A stretch of DNA of 64,000 nt from Rhodoferax ferrireducens T118 (GTDB lineage: Bacteria; Pseudomonadota; Gammaproteobacteria; Burkholderiales; Burkholderiaceae_C). The notes beneath the pieces are model-generated. The model was not told the DNA's origin. It did not search any database and saw only the letters and a list, made by a program, of their open reading frames with translations. Where the stretch lies: NCBI RefSeq assembly GCF_000013605.1, contig NC_007908.1, forward strand, positions 2,480,001 through 2,544,000, written 5' to 3'. This document shows positions 40,508-51,667 of this stretch, piece by piece; position 1 is the first letter of the stretch, and each line of letters begins with the position of its first letter. A program made the translations under genes and the position numbers.

Positions 40508-41656
40508 TTAAATACTTGCCACAATCCATTGCCCGTTGCGCGGGACCAATTCGCGATCGCAACGGAATTCATCAACTTCACTCTCATGGCCCGGCAGAAC
40601 GCAGACCACGGTCTCACCTTGCGCACGCAAGGACGCGATGGCCACGCGCAAGTCAGCCGCCTCACGCCACGGTGCACGGATCGCCGCACGCAAGGGCCGC
40701 GCTGGCAGCACGCCCACCAGGGCCTTGACATCCAGGCTGAAGCCGGCGGCAGGACGATTGCGGCCAAACACAGCGCCGACCTCGTCATAGCGGCCACCGC
40801 GCACCAGGGCATCGCTGGCGCCGGCCGCGTAAATTGAAAACCGGGTGCCGGTGTAGTAGGCATAACCGCGCAGATCAGCCAGATCGAAGCTGACCTTGGC
40901 GCCGTCGAGCTGACTCGCCAGCCACTTCAAGTTTGATAGCGACTCAGTAATAGCCGGCAAGGGCTGGAGTGCTTTTTCAGCCTCAAGCAAGACCTTTTCA
41001 TCGCCGTAGAGCTGCACCAGGGCCAACAGCCCTTGACGTGAAGATGATGGAAATTTTTTCGTCAATACGGCCAATTCGCTGGCATCCTTGGCTGCCAGCG
41101 CCGCATAAATTTGTTCGGCCAAGGCGATCTCGACCGGCACGCCCTTGAGCAGCGCGTGAACGATGCGGGCATCGGCCAGATCCACGCTGGGCGACGCAAC
41201 CTTGACCACTTTGAGGCAGTCCAGTGCCAACATCAGTATTTCAAGATCAGCCTCCAGCCCGGCATGGCCATAGATTTCAGCCCCGAATTGCAGGGGCTCA
41301 CGACTGGCATGGGGCGCCCCAGGGCGCGTATGCAGCACCGGGCCGCAGTAGCACAAACGGGTCACGCCCGGTCGATTCAACAGGTGGGCATCGATGCGGG
41401 CCACCTGCGGTGTGCTGTCCGCCCGCAAGCCCATCATGCGACCGGAGAGTTGGTCGACCAACTTGAAAGTTTGCAGATCGAGCGCGGCCCCGGCGCCGGT
41501 GAGCAGCGATTCAAGATGCTCCAGCAGGGGTGGCATAACCAACTCGTAGCCATAGCAACGCGCTGTATCGAGCAGGCTGCGACGAAGTTCTTCGATGTGC
41601 CGCGCTTCAGACGGCAAGACATCGGCAATGTGATCCGGCAGGACCCAAGCAGACAT
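40508..41656 (-). CDS. hisZ: ATP phosphoribosyltransferase regulatory subunit
   Basis: 382 residues, a HisRS-like paralogue that activates the short catalytic HisG. Motif 2 remnants ([20 protein letters not shown]) are present without full synthetase active-site residues. The order hflK-hflC-DUF2065-hisZ-purA is conserved in the order. A stretch of its DNA (plus 40931-40975) resembles the dispersed repeat; see findings. Confidence 0.93.
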   Translation of the reverse strand: MSAWVLPDHIADVLPSEARHIEELRRSLLDTARCYGYELVMPPLLEHLESLLTGAGAALDLQTFKLVDQLSGRMMGLRADSTPQVARIDAHLLNRPGVTRLCYCGPVLHTRPGAPHASREPLQFGAEIYGHAGLEADLEILMLALDCLKVVKVASPSVDLADARIVHALLKGVPVEIALAEQIYAALAAKDASELAVLTKKFPSSSRQGLLALVQLYGDEKVLLEAEKALQPLPAITESLSNLKWLASQLDGAKVSFDLADLRGYAYYTGTRFSIYAAGASDALVRGGRYDEVGAVFGRNRPAAGFSLDVKALVGVLPARPLRAAIRAPWREAADLRVAIASLRAQGETVVCVLPGHESEVDEFRCDRELVPRNGQWIVASI

Positions 41657-41713
41657 GTGATTTTGGGGTGCTGTTAAAAACGTGATTTTACCGGGCTATC
41701 AGACCAGAATCGG

Positions 41714-41902
41714 TCACAGCAGCCAGCAAATCATCAGTGCACCTGCAGATAGGGTGCACAGCCCGAAGAAACGCAACTGACCATCAGTCAGCTGAAGGAT
41801 CTGCAAAAACATTTGGCGCCAGCGCGCGGGAGACAAGAACGGAAAAAGGCCCTCGATCACCAGAACGAGGGCCAGGGCCAACCAGAAGGTCTTAGCGTCC
41901 AA
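41714..41902 (-). CDS. DUF2065 small membrane protein
   Basis: 62 residues with two hydrophobic segments (FWLALALVLVIEGLFPFLS and LRFFGLCTLSAGALMICWLL). WRQMFLQILQLTDGQLRFFG is the DUF2065 (YjeT) signature. It is the usual gene between hflC and hisZ/purA in Betaproteobacteria. Function unknown; context suggests an accessory to HflKC. Confidence 0.88.
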   Translation of the reverse strand: MDAKTFWLALALVLVIEGLFPFLSPARWRQMFLQILQLTDGQLRFFGLCTLSAGALMICWLL

Positions 41903-41919
41903 ACCCGTTTCTTCTCATC

Positions 41920-42819
41920 TCACTTTTTGGTCGGCGCGGGGGCAGCGTTGCCGCGCAGGACTTTGAAAAATTCGGAGCTGGCAGGATCCACCACCATCAC
42001 ATCGCTCTTCTTGTTGAAGCTGGCCTTGTAGGCATCCAGACTGCGATAAAACTGCGCAAACTGGGGGTCACGCCCGAACGATTCCGCATAGACGCGCGCA
42101 GCTTCGCCATCACCCTCGCCTTTGATCTTCTGGGCATCGCGGTAAGCGTTGGCAATCGTGATTTCCCGTTGGCGATCCGCATCAGCCCGAATTTTTTCAC
42201 CCTCGGCCGCACCGGTTGAGCGCAATTCATTCGCTACACGCTTGCGCTCGGCTTCCATGCGCCGGTAAACCGACTCGGTGATGGCGTCCACATAGTCGAC
42301 CCGCGTGATGCGCACATCAATCACGTCCACGCCCCAGGGTTTGGCACCACGCACCTGAGCCAGCACCTCGCGTTTCACATCCGCCATCAATGCTTCACGC
42401 TTGTCGGACAGGAGTTCCCTCACTGTACGTTTGTTGACTTCTTCCTGAAATGCATTTCGAACCACACGATTGAGCTGACTGGCGCCAGCCGATTCATTGG
42501 TGCCAACATTTCGAATGTATTCAGTCGGTTCTGAAATGCGCCAACGCACATACCAATCGATCACCACCCGCTGCTTCTCGGCCGTCAGCACCGGTTCATT
42601 GTCGGTACTGTCCAGGGTCAACAATCGCTTGTCGATATATGACACATTCTGAAACGGCGGTGGCAGTTTGAAGTTCAAACCAGGCTCGGTAATGACTTCC
42701 TTGATCTGACCCAAAGCGTACAAAATACCAAATTGCCTTTGATCCACAACAAACAGCATCGAACTGGCAAGCGCAAGCGCCACCAAAAACGTTGAAAAAA
42801 TAAGACCTAGTCTGTTCAT
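41920..42819 (-). CDS. hflC: HflC, modulator of FtsH protease
   Basis: 299 residues, SPFH/prohibitin family. An N-terminal membrane anchor (LGLIFSTFLVALALASSMLF) precedes the SPFH domain (DQRQFGILYALGQIKEVITE). The coiled-coil part has ERKRVANELRSTGAAEGEKI. With HflK it forms a large periplasmic cage around FtsH. It is 9 bp from hflK. Confidence 0.97.
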   Translation of the reverse strand: MNRLGLIFSTFLVALALASSMLFVVDQRQFGILYALGQIKEVITEPGLNFKLPPPFQNVSYIDKRLLTLDSTDNEPVLTAEKQRVVIDWYVRWRISEPTEYIRNVGTNESAGASQLNRVVRNAFQEEVNKRTVRELLSDKREALMADVKREVLAQVRGAKPWGVDVIDVRITRVDYVDAITESVYRRMEAERKRVANELRSTGAAEGEKIRADADRQREITIANAYRDAQKIKGEGDGEAARVYAESFGRDPQFAQFYRSLDAYKASFNKKSDVMVVDPASSEFFKVLRGNAAPAPTKK

Positions 42820-42828
42820 GCGGGGCTC

Positions 42829-44223
42829 CTAGCGGGTATCGCGATCACGGCTACGGGCAGCGTCCCGCGCACGCGCGTCAATGGTGGGGACGGCTGCCGA
42901 ATTCGTCGGTGCCGCCGCCGGCGCGGTCAACGTAGCGGCATCAGCGCCCTGCCCCGTCATCTGGACAATTTTGTCGAGTGGCAGGTACAACAAATTGGAG
43001 CCCTGCCGGGAGTCAATCATGACCTTGGTCACGCTGCTGTAAATCTGCTGCATGGTGTCCACATACATACGGTCGCGCGTCACCTGTGGTGCTTTTTGGT
43101 ATTCCGTCAATACGGACCTGAAGCGCTGCGCATCACCTTGCGCCTGCGCCACAATTCTTGCCTTGTAGGCATCGGCCTCTTCCTTCAGCCGTGATGCAGA
43201 ACCGATGGCCCGTGGCACCACATCGTTGGCATAGGCCTGTGCTTCATTCTTGGCCCGCTCGCGCTCTTGGCCGGCTTTGAGCACATCATCGAAAGCGGCC
43301 TGCACTTGCTCGGGAGGACGTACACCGCTTTGCTGCAGATTGACGCCAACCACTTCAATGCCGACCTTGTAGCGGTCGAGTATCTTTTGCATCAAGGCAC
43401 GTACGCGCGGAGCGATCTGGTCCCGCTCTTCAGCCAACGCGCTGTCCATGCGCATCTTGCCAACCACTTCACGCACGGAGGTTTCCGCAGCCTGAACCAC
43501 GGCCGCCGTCGGGTCCTTGCTTTCAAACAGGAAAGCGCGCGCATCATTGAGCCGGTACTGGACCGCAAACTTGATTTCGACAATGTTTTCATCTTGAGTC
43601 AACATGGCGGACTCTCGCAGGCCGGTGGCCTTGATGATCGTGTCGCGCCCGACATCCACCGAGCGTATCTGGGTCACAAAAACAAGTTCATGGCGCTGAA
43701 TTGGGTAAGGCAGACGCCAGTTAAAACCGGCACCCACGGTCGACCGGTATTTGCCAAACTGGGTGATCACCGCTTGCTGGCCTTCTTGCACAATGAAAAA
43801 GCCTGTTCCCAGCCAGATCAACAGTACAACGCCAATAATCAGGCCAATGCCAATCCCGGCGCTCTTCATGTCTGGCTGAAAACCGCCACCAGAGCCATTG
43901 CCGCCCATGCCGCCGCCCACACTGCCGCGGATTGGGTTTTTCACATTACCAAACAAACCACCCAACTTGCGATTGAAATCACGCCACAACTCGTCGAGGT
44001 CGGGTGGCCCCTGGTTGGGACCCCGCTTTTGACCGCGTTGATTGCCATTCCTGGGGGGCGTATCGGGTGCTTTGGTTTCCTGGCGCTCAGGCTCGACCTC
44101 GGGCTCGCCTGAGTCCGCTGGCTTATCCTCACCGCGACCCCACCTGGGGTCATTCAGATTGAACATCCCCCGAATCCGCTCTGGCCAATAGGCCCAGCGA
44201 AAGGTGTGTAAATGAAGTTTCAT
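42829..44223 (-). CDS. hflK: HflK, modulator of FtsH protease
   Basis: 464 residues from 44223; MFNLNDPRWGRGEDKPAD at 44166 is an alternative start. The N-terminal 110 residues are Pro/Gly/Asn/Arg-rich and cytoplasmic. One membrane helix (GIGIGLIIGVVLLIWLGTGF) and the SPFH domain (FFIVQEGQQAVITQFGKYRS) follow. The C-terminal tail is Ala/Thr/Arg-rich. Partner of HflC. Confidence 0.95.
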   Translation of the reverse strand: MKLHLHTFRWAYWPERIRGMFNLNDPRWGRGEDKPADSGEPEVEPERQETKAPDTPPRNGNQRGQKRGPNQGPPDLDELWRDFNRKLGGLFGNVKNPIRGSVGGGMGGNGSGGGFQPDMKSAGIGIGLIIGVVLLIWLGTGFFIVQEGQQAVITQFGKYRSTVGAGFNWRLPYPIQRHELVFVTQIRSVDVGRDTIIKATGLRESAMLTQDENIVEIKFAVQYRLNDARAFLFESKDPTAAVVQAAETSVREVVGKMRMDSALAEERDQIAPRVRALMQKILDRYKVGIEVVGVNLQQSGVRPPEQVQAAFDDVLKAGQERERAKNEAQAYANDVVPRAIGSASRLKEEADAYKARIVAQAQGDAQRFRSVLTEYQKAPQVTRDRMYVDTMQQIYSSVTKVMIDSRQGSNLLYLPLDKIVQMTGQGADAATLTAPAAAPTNSAAVPTIDARARDAARSRDRDTR

Positions 44224-44292
44224 CTCATGTTCTCTCGTGTATCGTTAAGGCATTGTGACCAATCCGCAGGCCACCTCATGATATTCAGGGAA

Positions 44293-45447
44293 TTACGCAG
44301 CACCTGTATCGGGCAAGACGTCCCCGCTCACCCTGCGCGCCAACTGCTGGCGCAGCGCCGCAACACCCTCACCATTTTTGGCACTCAAAAATACGCGTGG
44401 TGTTGGAACTCCGTTCAAATCAAAAACATCTTCCAGTTGCAATGGATGCTGCGCCGGGTCAATGACGTCAAGCTTATTGAAAACTAATATCTGTGGGATA
44501 TCGGCTGCGCCAATTTCGCCCAGTACGCGCTGCACCTCGGCAATCTGTTCCAAAAATTGAGGACTGGCAGCATCGACCACATGCAGTAGCAAGTCAGCAT
44601 CAACCGCCTCTTGCAGAGTGGCCTGAAATGCATCAATCAGCCCATGCGGCAGGTCCCGAATAAACCCCACGGTGTCTGAGAGCGAAATCGAACGTCCAGC
44701 CTCACCCAGATACAGCTGGCGTGTGGTGGTGTCAAGGGTTGCAAACAGCTGATCTGCCGTGTACGTTCGAGCTTTGACCAAAGCATTGAACAGCGTGGAT
44801 TTACCAGCGTTGGTATAGCCGACCAGGGAAATATTGAAGGCATCACGGCGCTCGCGTTGACGCCGCTGCGTCTGCCGTTGCTTCTTGACCTTGAGCAGAC
44901 GCTCTTTGATCTTTTTGATGTTGTCGCCAATCATCCGGCGATCCAATTCGATTTGGCTTTCACCGGGGCCACCGCGCATGCCAATGCCGCCGCTCTGACG
45001 CTCCAGGTGAGACCACCGGCGCACCAGGCGTGTGCTCAAATACTGCAGTCGAGCCAGTTCGACCTGCAGCTTGCCTTCATGGCTGCGCGCTCTCTGACCG
45101 AAAATTTCAAGGATCAGAAGCGTGCGGTCATTGACCGGCAGTTCAAGATGACGTTCGAGATTGCGCTGCTGCGCCGGGCTTAAACTTTGATCGAAAAGCA
45201 CCTCAACCGCGCCAGACTGAGTGGCCAGCAATTTGATTTCATCGGCTTTGCCACTACCCACAAACAAAGCGGCATCGGGTGCTTTGCGTTTGCAAGTGAT
45301 CCGGGCTACAGGGTTTAATCCTGCCGTCTGCGCCAGCAAGCCCAATTCTGCGAGTTCACCATCAAAATTGGGGTATCCGAAATCAACCCCCACCAAGAGG
45401 GTCGGGGCAGACTGACGATCAGGCGGCTGCAGGTTCGTCACCCTCAC
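44293..45447 (-). CDS. hflX: Ribosome-associated GTPase HflX
   Basis: 384 residues. The N-terminal HflX domain has the glycine-rich segment [20 protein letters not shown]. The G domain has G1 [16 protein letters not shown]3 DTVGF and G4 NKLD. HflX splits stalled ribosomes after heat stress in E. coli. It starts with a GTG that overlaps the 3' end of hfq by about 29 bp, so the pair is coupled. Confidence 0.96.
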   Translation of the reverse strand: MRVTNLQPPDRQSAPTLLVGVDFGYPNFDGELAELGLLAQTAGLNPVARITCKRKAPDAALFVGSGKADEIKLLATQSGAVEVLFDQSLSPAQQRNLERHLELPVNDRTLLILEIFGQRARSHEGKLQVELARLQYLSTRLVRRWSHLERQSGGIGMRGGPGESQIELDRRMIGDNIKKIKERLLKVKKQRQTQRRQRERRDAFNISLVGYTNAGKSTLFNALVKARTYTADQLFATLDTTTRQLYLGEAGRSISLSDTVGFIRDLPHGLIDAFQATLQEAVDADLLLHVVDAASPQFLEQIAEVQRVLGEIGAADIPQILVFNKLDVIDPAQHPLQLEDVFDLNGVPTPRVFLSAKNGEGVAALRQQLARRVSGDVLPDTGAA

Positions 45448-45667
45448 CGGTTGAAAAATTCACCGCACGCCCCGGCACAATGGTGGAGATAGCGTGTTTG
45501 TAAACCATTTGTGTGACCGTGTTGCGAAGCAAGACGACATACTGGTCAAAAGATTCAATCTGACCTTGCAGCTTGATTCCGTTGACGAGATAAATGGAGA
45601 CCGGTACATGTTCTCGACGCAAGGCGTTGAGAAAAGGGTCTTGGAGTAGCTGACCTTTGTTGCTCAC
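45419..45667 (-). CDS. hfq: RNA chaperone Hfq
   Basis: About 82 residues with Sm1 ([20 protein letters not shown]) and Sm2 ([12 protein letters not shown]). The start is GTG at 45667 (read as [16 protein letters not shown]), which has GGAG seven bases upstream and matches the family N-terminus. A TTG 18 bp upstream would add six unfamiliar residues. It heads the hfq-hflX-hflK-hflC run. Confidence 0.97.
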   Translation of the reverse strand: MSNKGQLLQDPFLNALRREHVPVSIYLVNGIKLQGQIESFDQYVVLLRNTVTQMVYKHAISTIVPGRAVNFSTGEGDEPAAA

Positions 45668-45836
45668 GATATTCTCCGTGTTCAAAAATTAAAGAAGCAT
45701 TGACGATACCACAGCAAAGTGTGATCTCTGGACCGGAAAGCTTAAACCCACAATAAATCGGACCCGCCCGCGCAGTCACTTGTCACGTGAAAAAAAGCAC
45801 CTACCCCGCCAAGACTGGCGTCAGTCCGGCCAGCAT

Positions 45837-47180
45837 TCAAGCAGTGGCTTTGTCGGCATAGGGATTGGTCGATGATTTGAACTCAATGCGCATGGGTGTA
45901 CCAACCAAATCAAATTCCTTACGAAAACGACCTTCCAGAAAGCGTTTATAGGCGTCGGTTACGTGCTCGAGCGAATTGCCATGAATAATAATTACGGGCG
46001 GATTCATGCCGCCTTGATGCGCATAGCGCAATTTCGGGCGAAACATGCCCGAACGTTTGGGGCTCTGAAACTGAACCGCCTCCAGCAACAGACGCGTCAA
46101 TATCGGTGTCGACATCTTGCAATTGGCCGCCTTGTAAGCTTGTGCGATGGATGCCCACAGTGGCCCCAAACCTTGCCTTTTTGTGGCGGATATCAAGTGC
46201 ATGGTGGCAAACTTCAAGAACGGCAAACGGGTCTCGATCGAGCGTTTAACGAGCTCGCGCTGATACTCATCCACCGCATCCCATTTGTTCACTGCGATCA
46301 CCACGGCCCGTCCATTTTCAAGAATGTAACCAGCAATGTGAGCATCCTGGTCTGTAACCCCCTGGGTGGCATCAATCAACAACAACACAACGTTGGATGA
46401 CTCAATTGCTTGCAGGGTTTTGACGACCGAGAATTTCTCGATGGCCTCAAACACTTTGCCGCGGCGGCGCAGACCGGCGGTATCAACCAGTTCAAATTTT
46501 TGACCGTTGCGCTCAAACGGCACGGAAATCGCATCCCGCGTTGTCCCTGGCAAGTCAAACGCAACCAGGCGCTCTTCACCCAGCCAGGTGTTGATCAAGG
46601 TCGACTTGCCCACATTGGGGCGACCCGCCACCGCCAGTTTGATGATGCCAGGCTCGCGTTGCTCATCAGCATCGTCCTGATCTTCCAAATGAAGTGGCGC
46701 CAGGGCCAAATCTACCAGCGTGCGAATACCCTGGCCGTGCGCGGCCGAGATCGCATGGACCTCACCAAGACCCAACTCAAAGAATTCAACCAGTTGGGCT
46801 CCTGCCAGCATGCCCTCGGCCTTGTTCGCTGCCAGCACACAGGGTTTACCGAGGCGGCGAAGATACTTGGCGATCTCGTGGTCCTGCGCCGAAATGCCTT
46901 CCCGCGCATCCACCACAAAGATCACAACATCGGCTTCGGCAACTGCCTGCGTCGTCTGTTTCGCCATTTCCTTGAAAATGCCACCGGCAGCATCGGGCTC
47001 AAAACCACCCGTGTCGATGACGATGAACTCGTGCTTGCCCTGTTTTGCGTTGCCGTAATGACGGTCACGGGTCAGTCCGGCGAAATCAGCCACGATGGCG
47101 TCCCGCGACTTGGTCAGTCGATTGAAAAGCGTCGATTTACCCACATTAGGGCGACCGACCAAGGCTACAACAGGTTTCAT
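45837..47180 (-). CDS. der: Ribosome biogenesis GTPase Der (EngA)
   Basis: 447 residues with two tandem G domains, the hallmark of Der: [20 protein letters not shown] (about residue 8) and [20 protein letters not shown] (about 185), plus a C-terminal KH-like domain ([20 protein letters not shown]). Needed for 50S assembly. It is 17 bp downstream of bamB. Confidence 0.98.
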   Translation of the reverse strand: MKPVVALVGRPNVGKSTLFNRLTKSRDAIVADFAGLTRDRHYGNAKQGKHEFIVIDTGGFEPDAAGGIFKEMAKQTTQAVAEADVVIFVVDAREGISAQDHEIAKYLRRLGKPCVLAANKAEGMLAGAQLVEFFELGLGEVHAISAAHGQGIRTLVDLALAPLHLEDQDDADEQREPGIIKLAVAGRPNVGKSTLINTWLGEERLVAFDLPGTTRDAISVPFERNGQKFELVDTAGLRRRGKVFEAIEKFSVVKTLQAIESSNVVLLLIDATQGVTDQDAHIAGYILENGRAVVIAVNKWDAVDEYQRELVKRSIETRLPFLKFATMHLISATKRQGLGPLWASIAQAYKAANCKMSTPILTRLLLEAVQFQSPKRSGMFRPKLRYAHQGGMNPPVIIIHGNSLEHVTDAYKRFLEGRFRKEFDLVGTPMRIEFKSSTNPYADKATA

Positions 47181-47197
47181 GATCTGGAATCTTGCCG

Positions 47198-48337
47198 TTA
47201 CTCAGGCACAAATCCGAAAACGCCACCGCTGCGCGTGACGACCACCAGCGTGCCCATAGCCAACACCGGTGCGGCAACCACCGCCGAGCCATCGGTTGCG
47301 ACGCGCGTCAGGGCAGATCCGTCTTCACGCGAGAGCAAATGAACGAGGCCCGCATCATCGCCCACCGCGATTGAACGCCCCACAACCAACGGGGCGGTCA
47401 GACTGCGGTAGCGCAGACGCTCAGACACCCAGGCGCGCTCACCGTCGATACGTCGCCAAGCCATGATGTTCCCGTCACTCTCGACGCCATAAACATACTT
47501 GTCATCACCATGAACACCCGTGTAGCCAAACGCAGGCTTGGTCCAAAGCAAGGTGCCACGGGCTGCATTGACACACCCAACAGTCGCCTGGAAGGCGCGG
47601 GCGCACACCACATCACCCTCACGGCTGACACGTCCAACCAGATCCACCAGCCGCTCGATATCGTTGGTGCCACGTGGCGAGGCAATGGGGGACTCCCACT
47701 GAATGGCACCGTTGGATGGGTTGATGCCGACGAGTCGTCCAGATAAGCCGGCCACCAGCGTATCGCCAACGGCCAGCAAGACGCCCGCCTGACGCAGCAC
47801 CAAGGACTCTCCGGGACGCTGCTGTGTCCAGAGTTTGCGCCCCGAAAGACCATCAAAAGCAGTGACCGACCGATCAGCGGCCAGCACAAAAACGCGCCCA
47901 CCCGCCACCAGCGGGGCCGTAAAGCCTTGGGCCGGTAGTTTTTGACGCCAAATCTCGCGTCCACCATCCAAGGTAATCAACTCATTGCCACGCGTTACCA
48001 CGGCGGCAAATCTGCCATCGCTTCCCACGCCCGCTGCAATCTGGCCACCAACACTGGCACGCCATCGCTCCGCACCCGTGCGCGCGTCCAACATGGCCAC
48101 AATGCCATCTGAACTGGCCACCGCCACCGTGCTATCGTTAACTTTGACATCCAGCGGGAAGTCGACGGCCCCCACTTTCGCTGTCCACGCCAAACGCACA
48201 CCCAGCAGACCCGCGTTGGGCGCCAACTCGACTGGTTTGGGTTTGTCTGGCGTACTTGAACAACTGATGAGGGAACTCACGACGACCAGGCCAAAAGCGA
48301 CCTTTGTGGCTGCAGTTAATAAATTGACAAGCTTCAC
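47198..48337 (-). CDS. bamB: Outer-membrane assembly lipoprotein BamB
   Basis: 379 residues. The lipoprotein signal has lipobox LISC with Cys26, followed by PQQ-like beta-propeller repeats ([40 protein letters not shown]). BamB is a scaffold of the BAM complex at the outer membrane. It overlaps the YfgM gene upstream by 4 bp. BamD is encoded at 58.4 kb. Confidence 0.96.
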   Translation of the reverse strand: MKLVNLLTAATKVAFGLVVVSSLISCSSTPDKPKPVELAPNAGLLGVRLAWTAKVGAVDFPLDVKVNDSTVAVASSDGIVAMLDARTGAERWRASVGGQIAAGVGSDGRFAAVVTRGNELITLDGGREIWRQKLPAQGFTAPLVAGGRVFVLAADRSVTAFDGLSGRKLWTQQRPGESLVLRQAGVLLAVGDTLVAGLSGRLVGINPSNGAIQWESPIASPRGTNDIERLVDLVGRVSREGDVVCARAFQATVGCVNAARGTLLWTKPAFGYTGVHGDDKYVYGVESDGNIMAWRRIDGERAWVSERLRYRSLTAPLVVGRSIAVGDDAGLVHLLSREDGSALTRVATDGSAVVAAPVLAMGTLVVVTRSGGVFGFVPE

Positions 48338-49056
48338 TTTGTCCCTTCCGATGTCGGCGCAATCACCGCGGTTCCGGCGCCAGCATTTGTCAACGCAGCA
48401 ACATGACTGCCCGCCAACGGGTCAACCCCGAGCGAGTTCAACTTAACTTCCACCAAGCGCCGGTACTCGGTACGCTGATCAAAGTTTTTAAAAGCTTTTT
48501 CGTATTCTGCAATTGCGTCTTTTTTCTTGCCTTGCAGCAACAGGATGTCACCTTTGCGATCTGCCACCAGCGCCTCAAAACTGGCTGGGAACGATCCACT
48601 CAATTGTTGCAAGGCCTCGTCAAAAGCTTTGGAGTCCATCAACAGGCCTGCCAATCGCAGCTTCGCAATGGCCTGGTAACCAGGATCCGAACTCTTGTCT
48701 ACGACCCAGCCCAACGCCGACTTGGCGGCTTGCGCATTACCCACACTGTAATAATATTTGGCTACCAGTAGCCCGGCCTGATGGGCGTAAGTCGTTGATG
48801 CAAAACGGTCTTTCATGTCTGCAAAAGCCCGGTCAATTTTTGCAGTGTCTGCCGAAGTCACGACACGCTCCACTTCGTCATACATGGCGGCTGCCTGCGT
48901 GGCCTGATTGCGCTGCCAATACTGGTAGAAATTCCAGCTGGCAAACGCACCCAACACCAGAATCAGGGCCCAGGTAATCGCATTACCGTAACTCTTCCAA
49001 AAATGTTTGAGTTGGTCAAGTTGTTCTTGTTCTTCGAGATCTAATTGATTTGCCAT
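48334..49056 (-). CDS. yfgM: YfgM-like ancillary SecYEG protein (TPR)
   Basis: 240 residues: a cytoplasmic N-terminus (DLEEQEQLDQLKHFWKSYGN), one membrane helix (AITWALILVLGAFASWNFYQ) and a periplasmic TPR domain. In E. coli YfgM binds PpiD and the translocon. The position between hisS and bamB is conserved. Confidence 0.92.
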   Translation of the reverse strand: MANQLDLEEQEQLDQLKHFWKSYGNAITWALILVLGAFASWNFYQYWQRNQATQAAAMYDEVERVVTSADTAKIDRAFADMKDRFASTTYAHQAGLLVAKYYYSVGNAQAAKSALGWVVDKSSDPGYQAIAKLRLAGLLMDSKAFDEALQQLSGSFPASFEALVADRKGDILLLQGKKKDAIAEYEKAFKNFDQRTEYRRLVEVKLNSLGVDPLAGSHVAALTNAGAGTAVIAPTSEGTK

Positions 49057-49070
49057 GAGATTTTTTTTGA

Positions 49071-50384
49071 TTAAGTTTGCGATTGTAGGGTGGACGACCA
49101 GCCCAGCACGTCTGTTAGCGATTGGCTGACTTGTGCGCCACTGCCATCACGCAGTGATTTAACGATGACCAGATTCTTTGCTATTTCATCAGCACCAAAA
49201 ACAAGGGCAAACCGGGCGCCACTGCCATCGGCGCGTTTGAATTGGGATTTCATGCTGCCCATCCCGTCACCCGAGCTGGTATGCATCTGAACACTAACCC
49301 CCGCCGTCCGTAGCGTTTGCAGTGTCTGCAGTACCAAAGGCAGGGCCTCAACATCAGGCACGATGGCATAGGCATCGAGCGGTGGCACGACACTGTCCAA
49401 GCCTTGTTCCCGGATAAGTTCAAGCACCCGATCAACGCCTAGAGCCCAGCCGACAGCCGGCGCCGGCTTGCCGCCCAGTTGCTCGATCAAATAGTCATAG
49501 CGACCGCCGGCACATACCGTTCCCTGGGAACCCAGGCGATCGGTCGTGAATTCGAATACCGTGAGGTTGTAGTAATCCATGCCGCGAACCAGGCGTGGAT
49601 TGACAATGTAGGCAACGCCGTTGGCATCCAAAATGGTCTTCAACGTGTTGAAATGAGCGAGTGACGCCTCGCCCAAGTAATCCAGTGGTCTGGGTGCCGA
49701 CTCGACCACGGTTTGCATCGCCGGGTTTTTGGTGTCGAGAATCCGAAGCGGATTGCTGTAAAGACGCCGCTTGGCATCTTCATCCAGCACATCAGCGTAG
49801 CGCTCAAAGTGATCAATCAACGCTTGCCGGTGCGCCAGGCGCTCCTGCGGTTGGCCCAGACTGTTGAGTTCAAGCCGAACGTCTGTCAACCCCAAATCCT
49901 TCCATAGCGCCACGGCCAGCAAAATCAGTTCTGCATCCACCTCTGCGCCCGAGAATCCAAGGGCCTCGGCGCCAATCTGATCAAACTGCCGATAGCGCCC
50001 ACGCTGGGGCCGCTCATGACGAAACATCGGGCCGATGTAATAGAGACGTTTTCCGCCGTCGTACAACATGGAATGCTCCACTACTGCCCGCACCACACCG
50101 GCAGTTGCTTCAGGTCGCAACGTCAACAGGTCCCCATTGAGGCTGTCTTCGAAGGAATACATTTCTTTTTCGACAATATCAGTGACTTGACCCAGGCCGC
50201 GAATAAACAGCGGCGTGCGCTCCACAATGGGCGTGCGAATGTTCCGGTACGCATAACACGCCATCAAGGCTCGCACTTTGGCTTCCAGCCATTCAACGGC
50301 CGCAGAATCAGGCGGCAACACATCGTTCATACCCTTGATGGCAGTCAATTTTTCCAGCCGGGTGGCAACAGATTGTTCACTCAT
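49071..50384 (-). CDS. hisS: Histidyl-tRNA synthetase
   Basis: 437 residues, class II synthetase. Motif 2 region [20 protein letters not shown], histidine loop [15 protein letters not shown], motif 3 [13 protein letters not shown], and a C-terminal anticodon-binding domain. It is 8 bp after ispG and 14 bp before yfgM, in one operon. Confidence 0.98.
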   Translation of the reverse strand: MSEQSVATRLEKLTAIKGMNDVLPPDSAAVEWLEAKVRALMACYAYRNIRTPIVERTPLFIRGLGQVTDIVEKEMYSFEDSLNGDLLTLRPEATAGVVRAVVEHSMLYDGGKRLYYIGPMFRHERPQRGRYRQFDQIGAEALGFSGAEVDAELILLAVALWKDLGLTDVRLELNSLGQPQERLAHRQALIDHFERYADVLDEDAKRRLYSNPLRILDTKNPAMQTVVESAPRPLDYLGEASLAHFNTLKTILDANGVAYIVNPRLVRGMDYYNLTVFEFTTDRLGSQGTVCAGGRYDYLIEQLGGKPAPAVGWALGVDRVLELIREQGLDSVVPPLDAYAIVPDVEALPLVLQTLQTLRTAGVSVQMHTSSGDGMGSMKSQFKRADGSGARFALVFGADEIAKNLVIVKSLRDGSGAQVSQSLTDVLGWSSTLQSQT

Positions 50385-50392
50385 GGGCTTAA

Positions 50393-51667
50393 TCAGGACG
50401 ATTCGGTTGCGGCTTGCACACCAAAACGTTTTTCAACATAGTTTTCAACAATTTTCTGGAATTCTTGCGCAATGGCGTCGCCGCGCAAGGTCAAGCGCTT
50501 TTCACCATCAATGAAGACGGGCGCAGCAGGGGCTTCCCCCGTACCGGGCAGACTGATACCGATGTCGGCTTGCTTGCTTTCGCCAGGTCCATTGACGATA
50601 CAACCCATTACCGCCACCTTGAGCTTTTCCACGCCCGGATATTTTTCACGCCAGACTGGCATCTGCGCCCGCAGATAACCTTCAATCTGCTGGGTGAGTT
50701 CCTGAAACGTGGTGCTGGTCGTGCGACCACAACCGGGACAGGCCGTGACACTGGGAACAAATGACCTGAGCTCCAGCGCCTGCAAAATTTCTGCCGCAAT
50801 CACAACCTCCTGCGTCCTGGATTCGCCCGGCTGGGGCGTCAAGGAGACGCGAATGGTGTCGCCAATTCCTTCTTGCAACAAAATGGAGAGCGCCGTGGCG
50901 GATGCCACTGCACCTTTGGTGCCCATGCCGGCTTCGGTCAAACCCAAATGAAGCGGGTAGTCACAGCGCTTGGCCAGTTCACGGTAAACGGAAATCAGAT
51001 CCTGAACACCACTCACCTTGCACGACAGGATGATCTGGTTTTCATCCATGCCCATCCTGACGGCATGACGGGCCGACTCAATCGCAGAAGTAATCAATGC
51101 CTCATACATCACCGGCTTGGCACCCCAGGGCAAGGAACGACGACTGTTCTCATCCATCAAACTCGCCAACAACTCCTGATCCAGGCTGCCCCAGTTCACG
51201 CCGATACGTATCGGCTTATCCCATCGCATGGCCGCTTCAATCATCAGTCCAAACTGTTTGTCGCGCTTGTCACCCTTGCCAACATTGCCGGGGTTGATCC
51301 GGTATTTAGACAAGGCCTGTGCGCACGCCGGATAGTCAATCAACAGCCGATGACCGTTGTAATGGAAATCGCCAATCAGGGGAACATCAATTCCCATGCG
51401 ATCAAGTTGCTCGCGAATGTGCGGAACGGCCTGGGCCGCTTCTGGCGTATTCACCGTCAGACGTACCATTTCAGAACCAGCACGCGCCAATTCCTTGACC
51501 TGAATAGCCGTGCCGATGACATCGACTGTGTCGGTATTGGTCATGGACTGAATACGCACAGGGGCATCACCGCCGACGGTGACCACACGCGCGTTCCATA
51601 CCACCCGAGCCTGACGGGATTGCCGCGGCTTGGCTGTTGCAGATGCGATTGGTAATAAAGATTCCAT
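50393..51667 (-). CDS. ispG: HMBPP synthase IspG (GcpE)
   Basis: 424 residues, a 4Fe-4S enzyme of the MEP isoprenoid pathway. [20 protein letters not shown] lies in the TIM barrel. Cluster cysteines are in [16 protein letters not shown] and [12 protein letters not shown]. An about 50-residue insertion relative to E. coli is normal for Betaproteobacteria. Its start abuts the rodZ stop. Confidence 0.97.
   Translation of the reverse strand: MESLLPIASATAKPRQSRQARVVWNARVVTVGGDAPVRIQSMTNTDTVDVIGTAIQVKELARAGSEMVRLTVNTPEAAQAVPHIREQLDRMGIDVPLIGDFHYNGHRLLIDYPACAQALSKYRINPGNVGKGDKRDKQFGLMIEAAMRWDKPIRIGVNWGSLDQELLASLMDENSRRSLPWGAKPVMYEALITSAIESARHAVRMGMDENQIILSCKVSGVQDLISVYRELAKRCDYPLHLGLTEAGMGTKGAVASATALSILLQEGIGDTIRVSLTPQPGESRTQEVVIAAEILQALELRSFVPSVTACPGCGRTTSTTFQELTQQIEGYLRAQMPVWREKYPGVEKLKVAVMGCIVNGPGESKQADIGISLPGTGEAPAAPVFIDGEKRLTLRGDAIAQEFQKIVENYVEKRFGVQAATESS

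Noticed and set aside
45667..45685. Six-residue N-terminal extension of Hfq from an upstream TTG
   Set aside because: The GTG at 45667 has a well-placed GGAG and gives the standard [12 protein letters not shown]-terminus.
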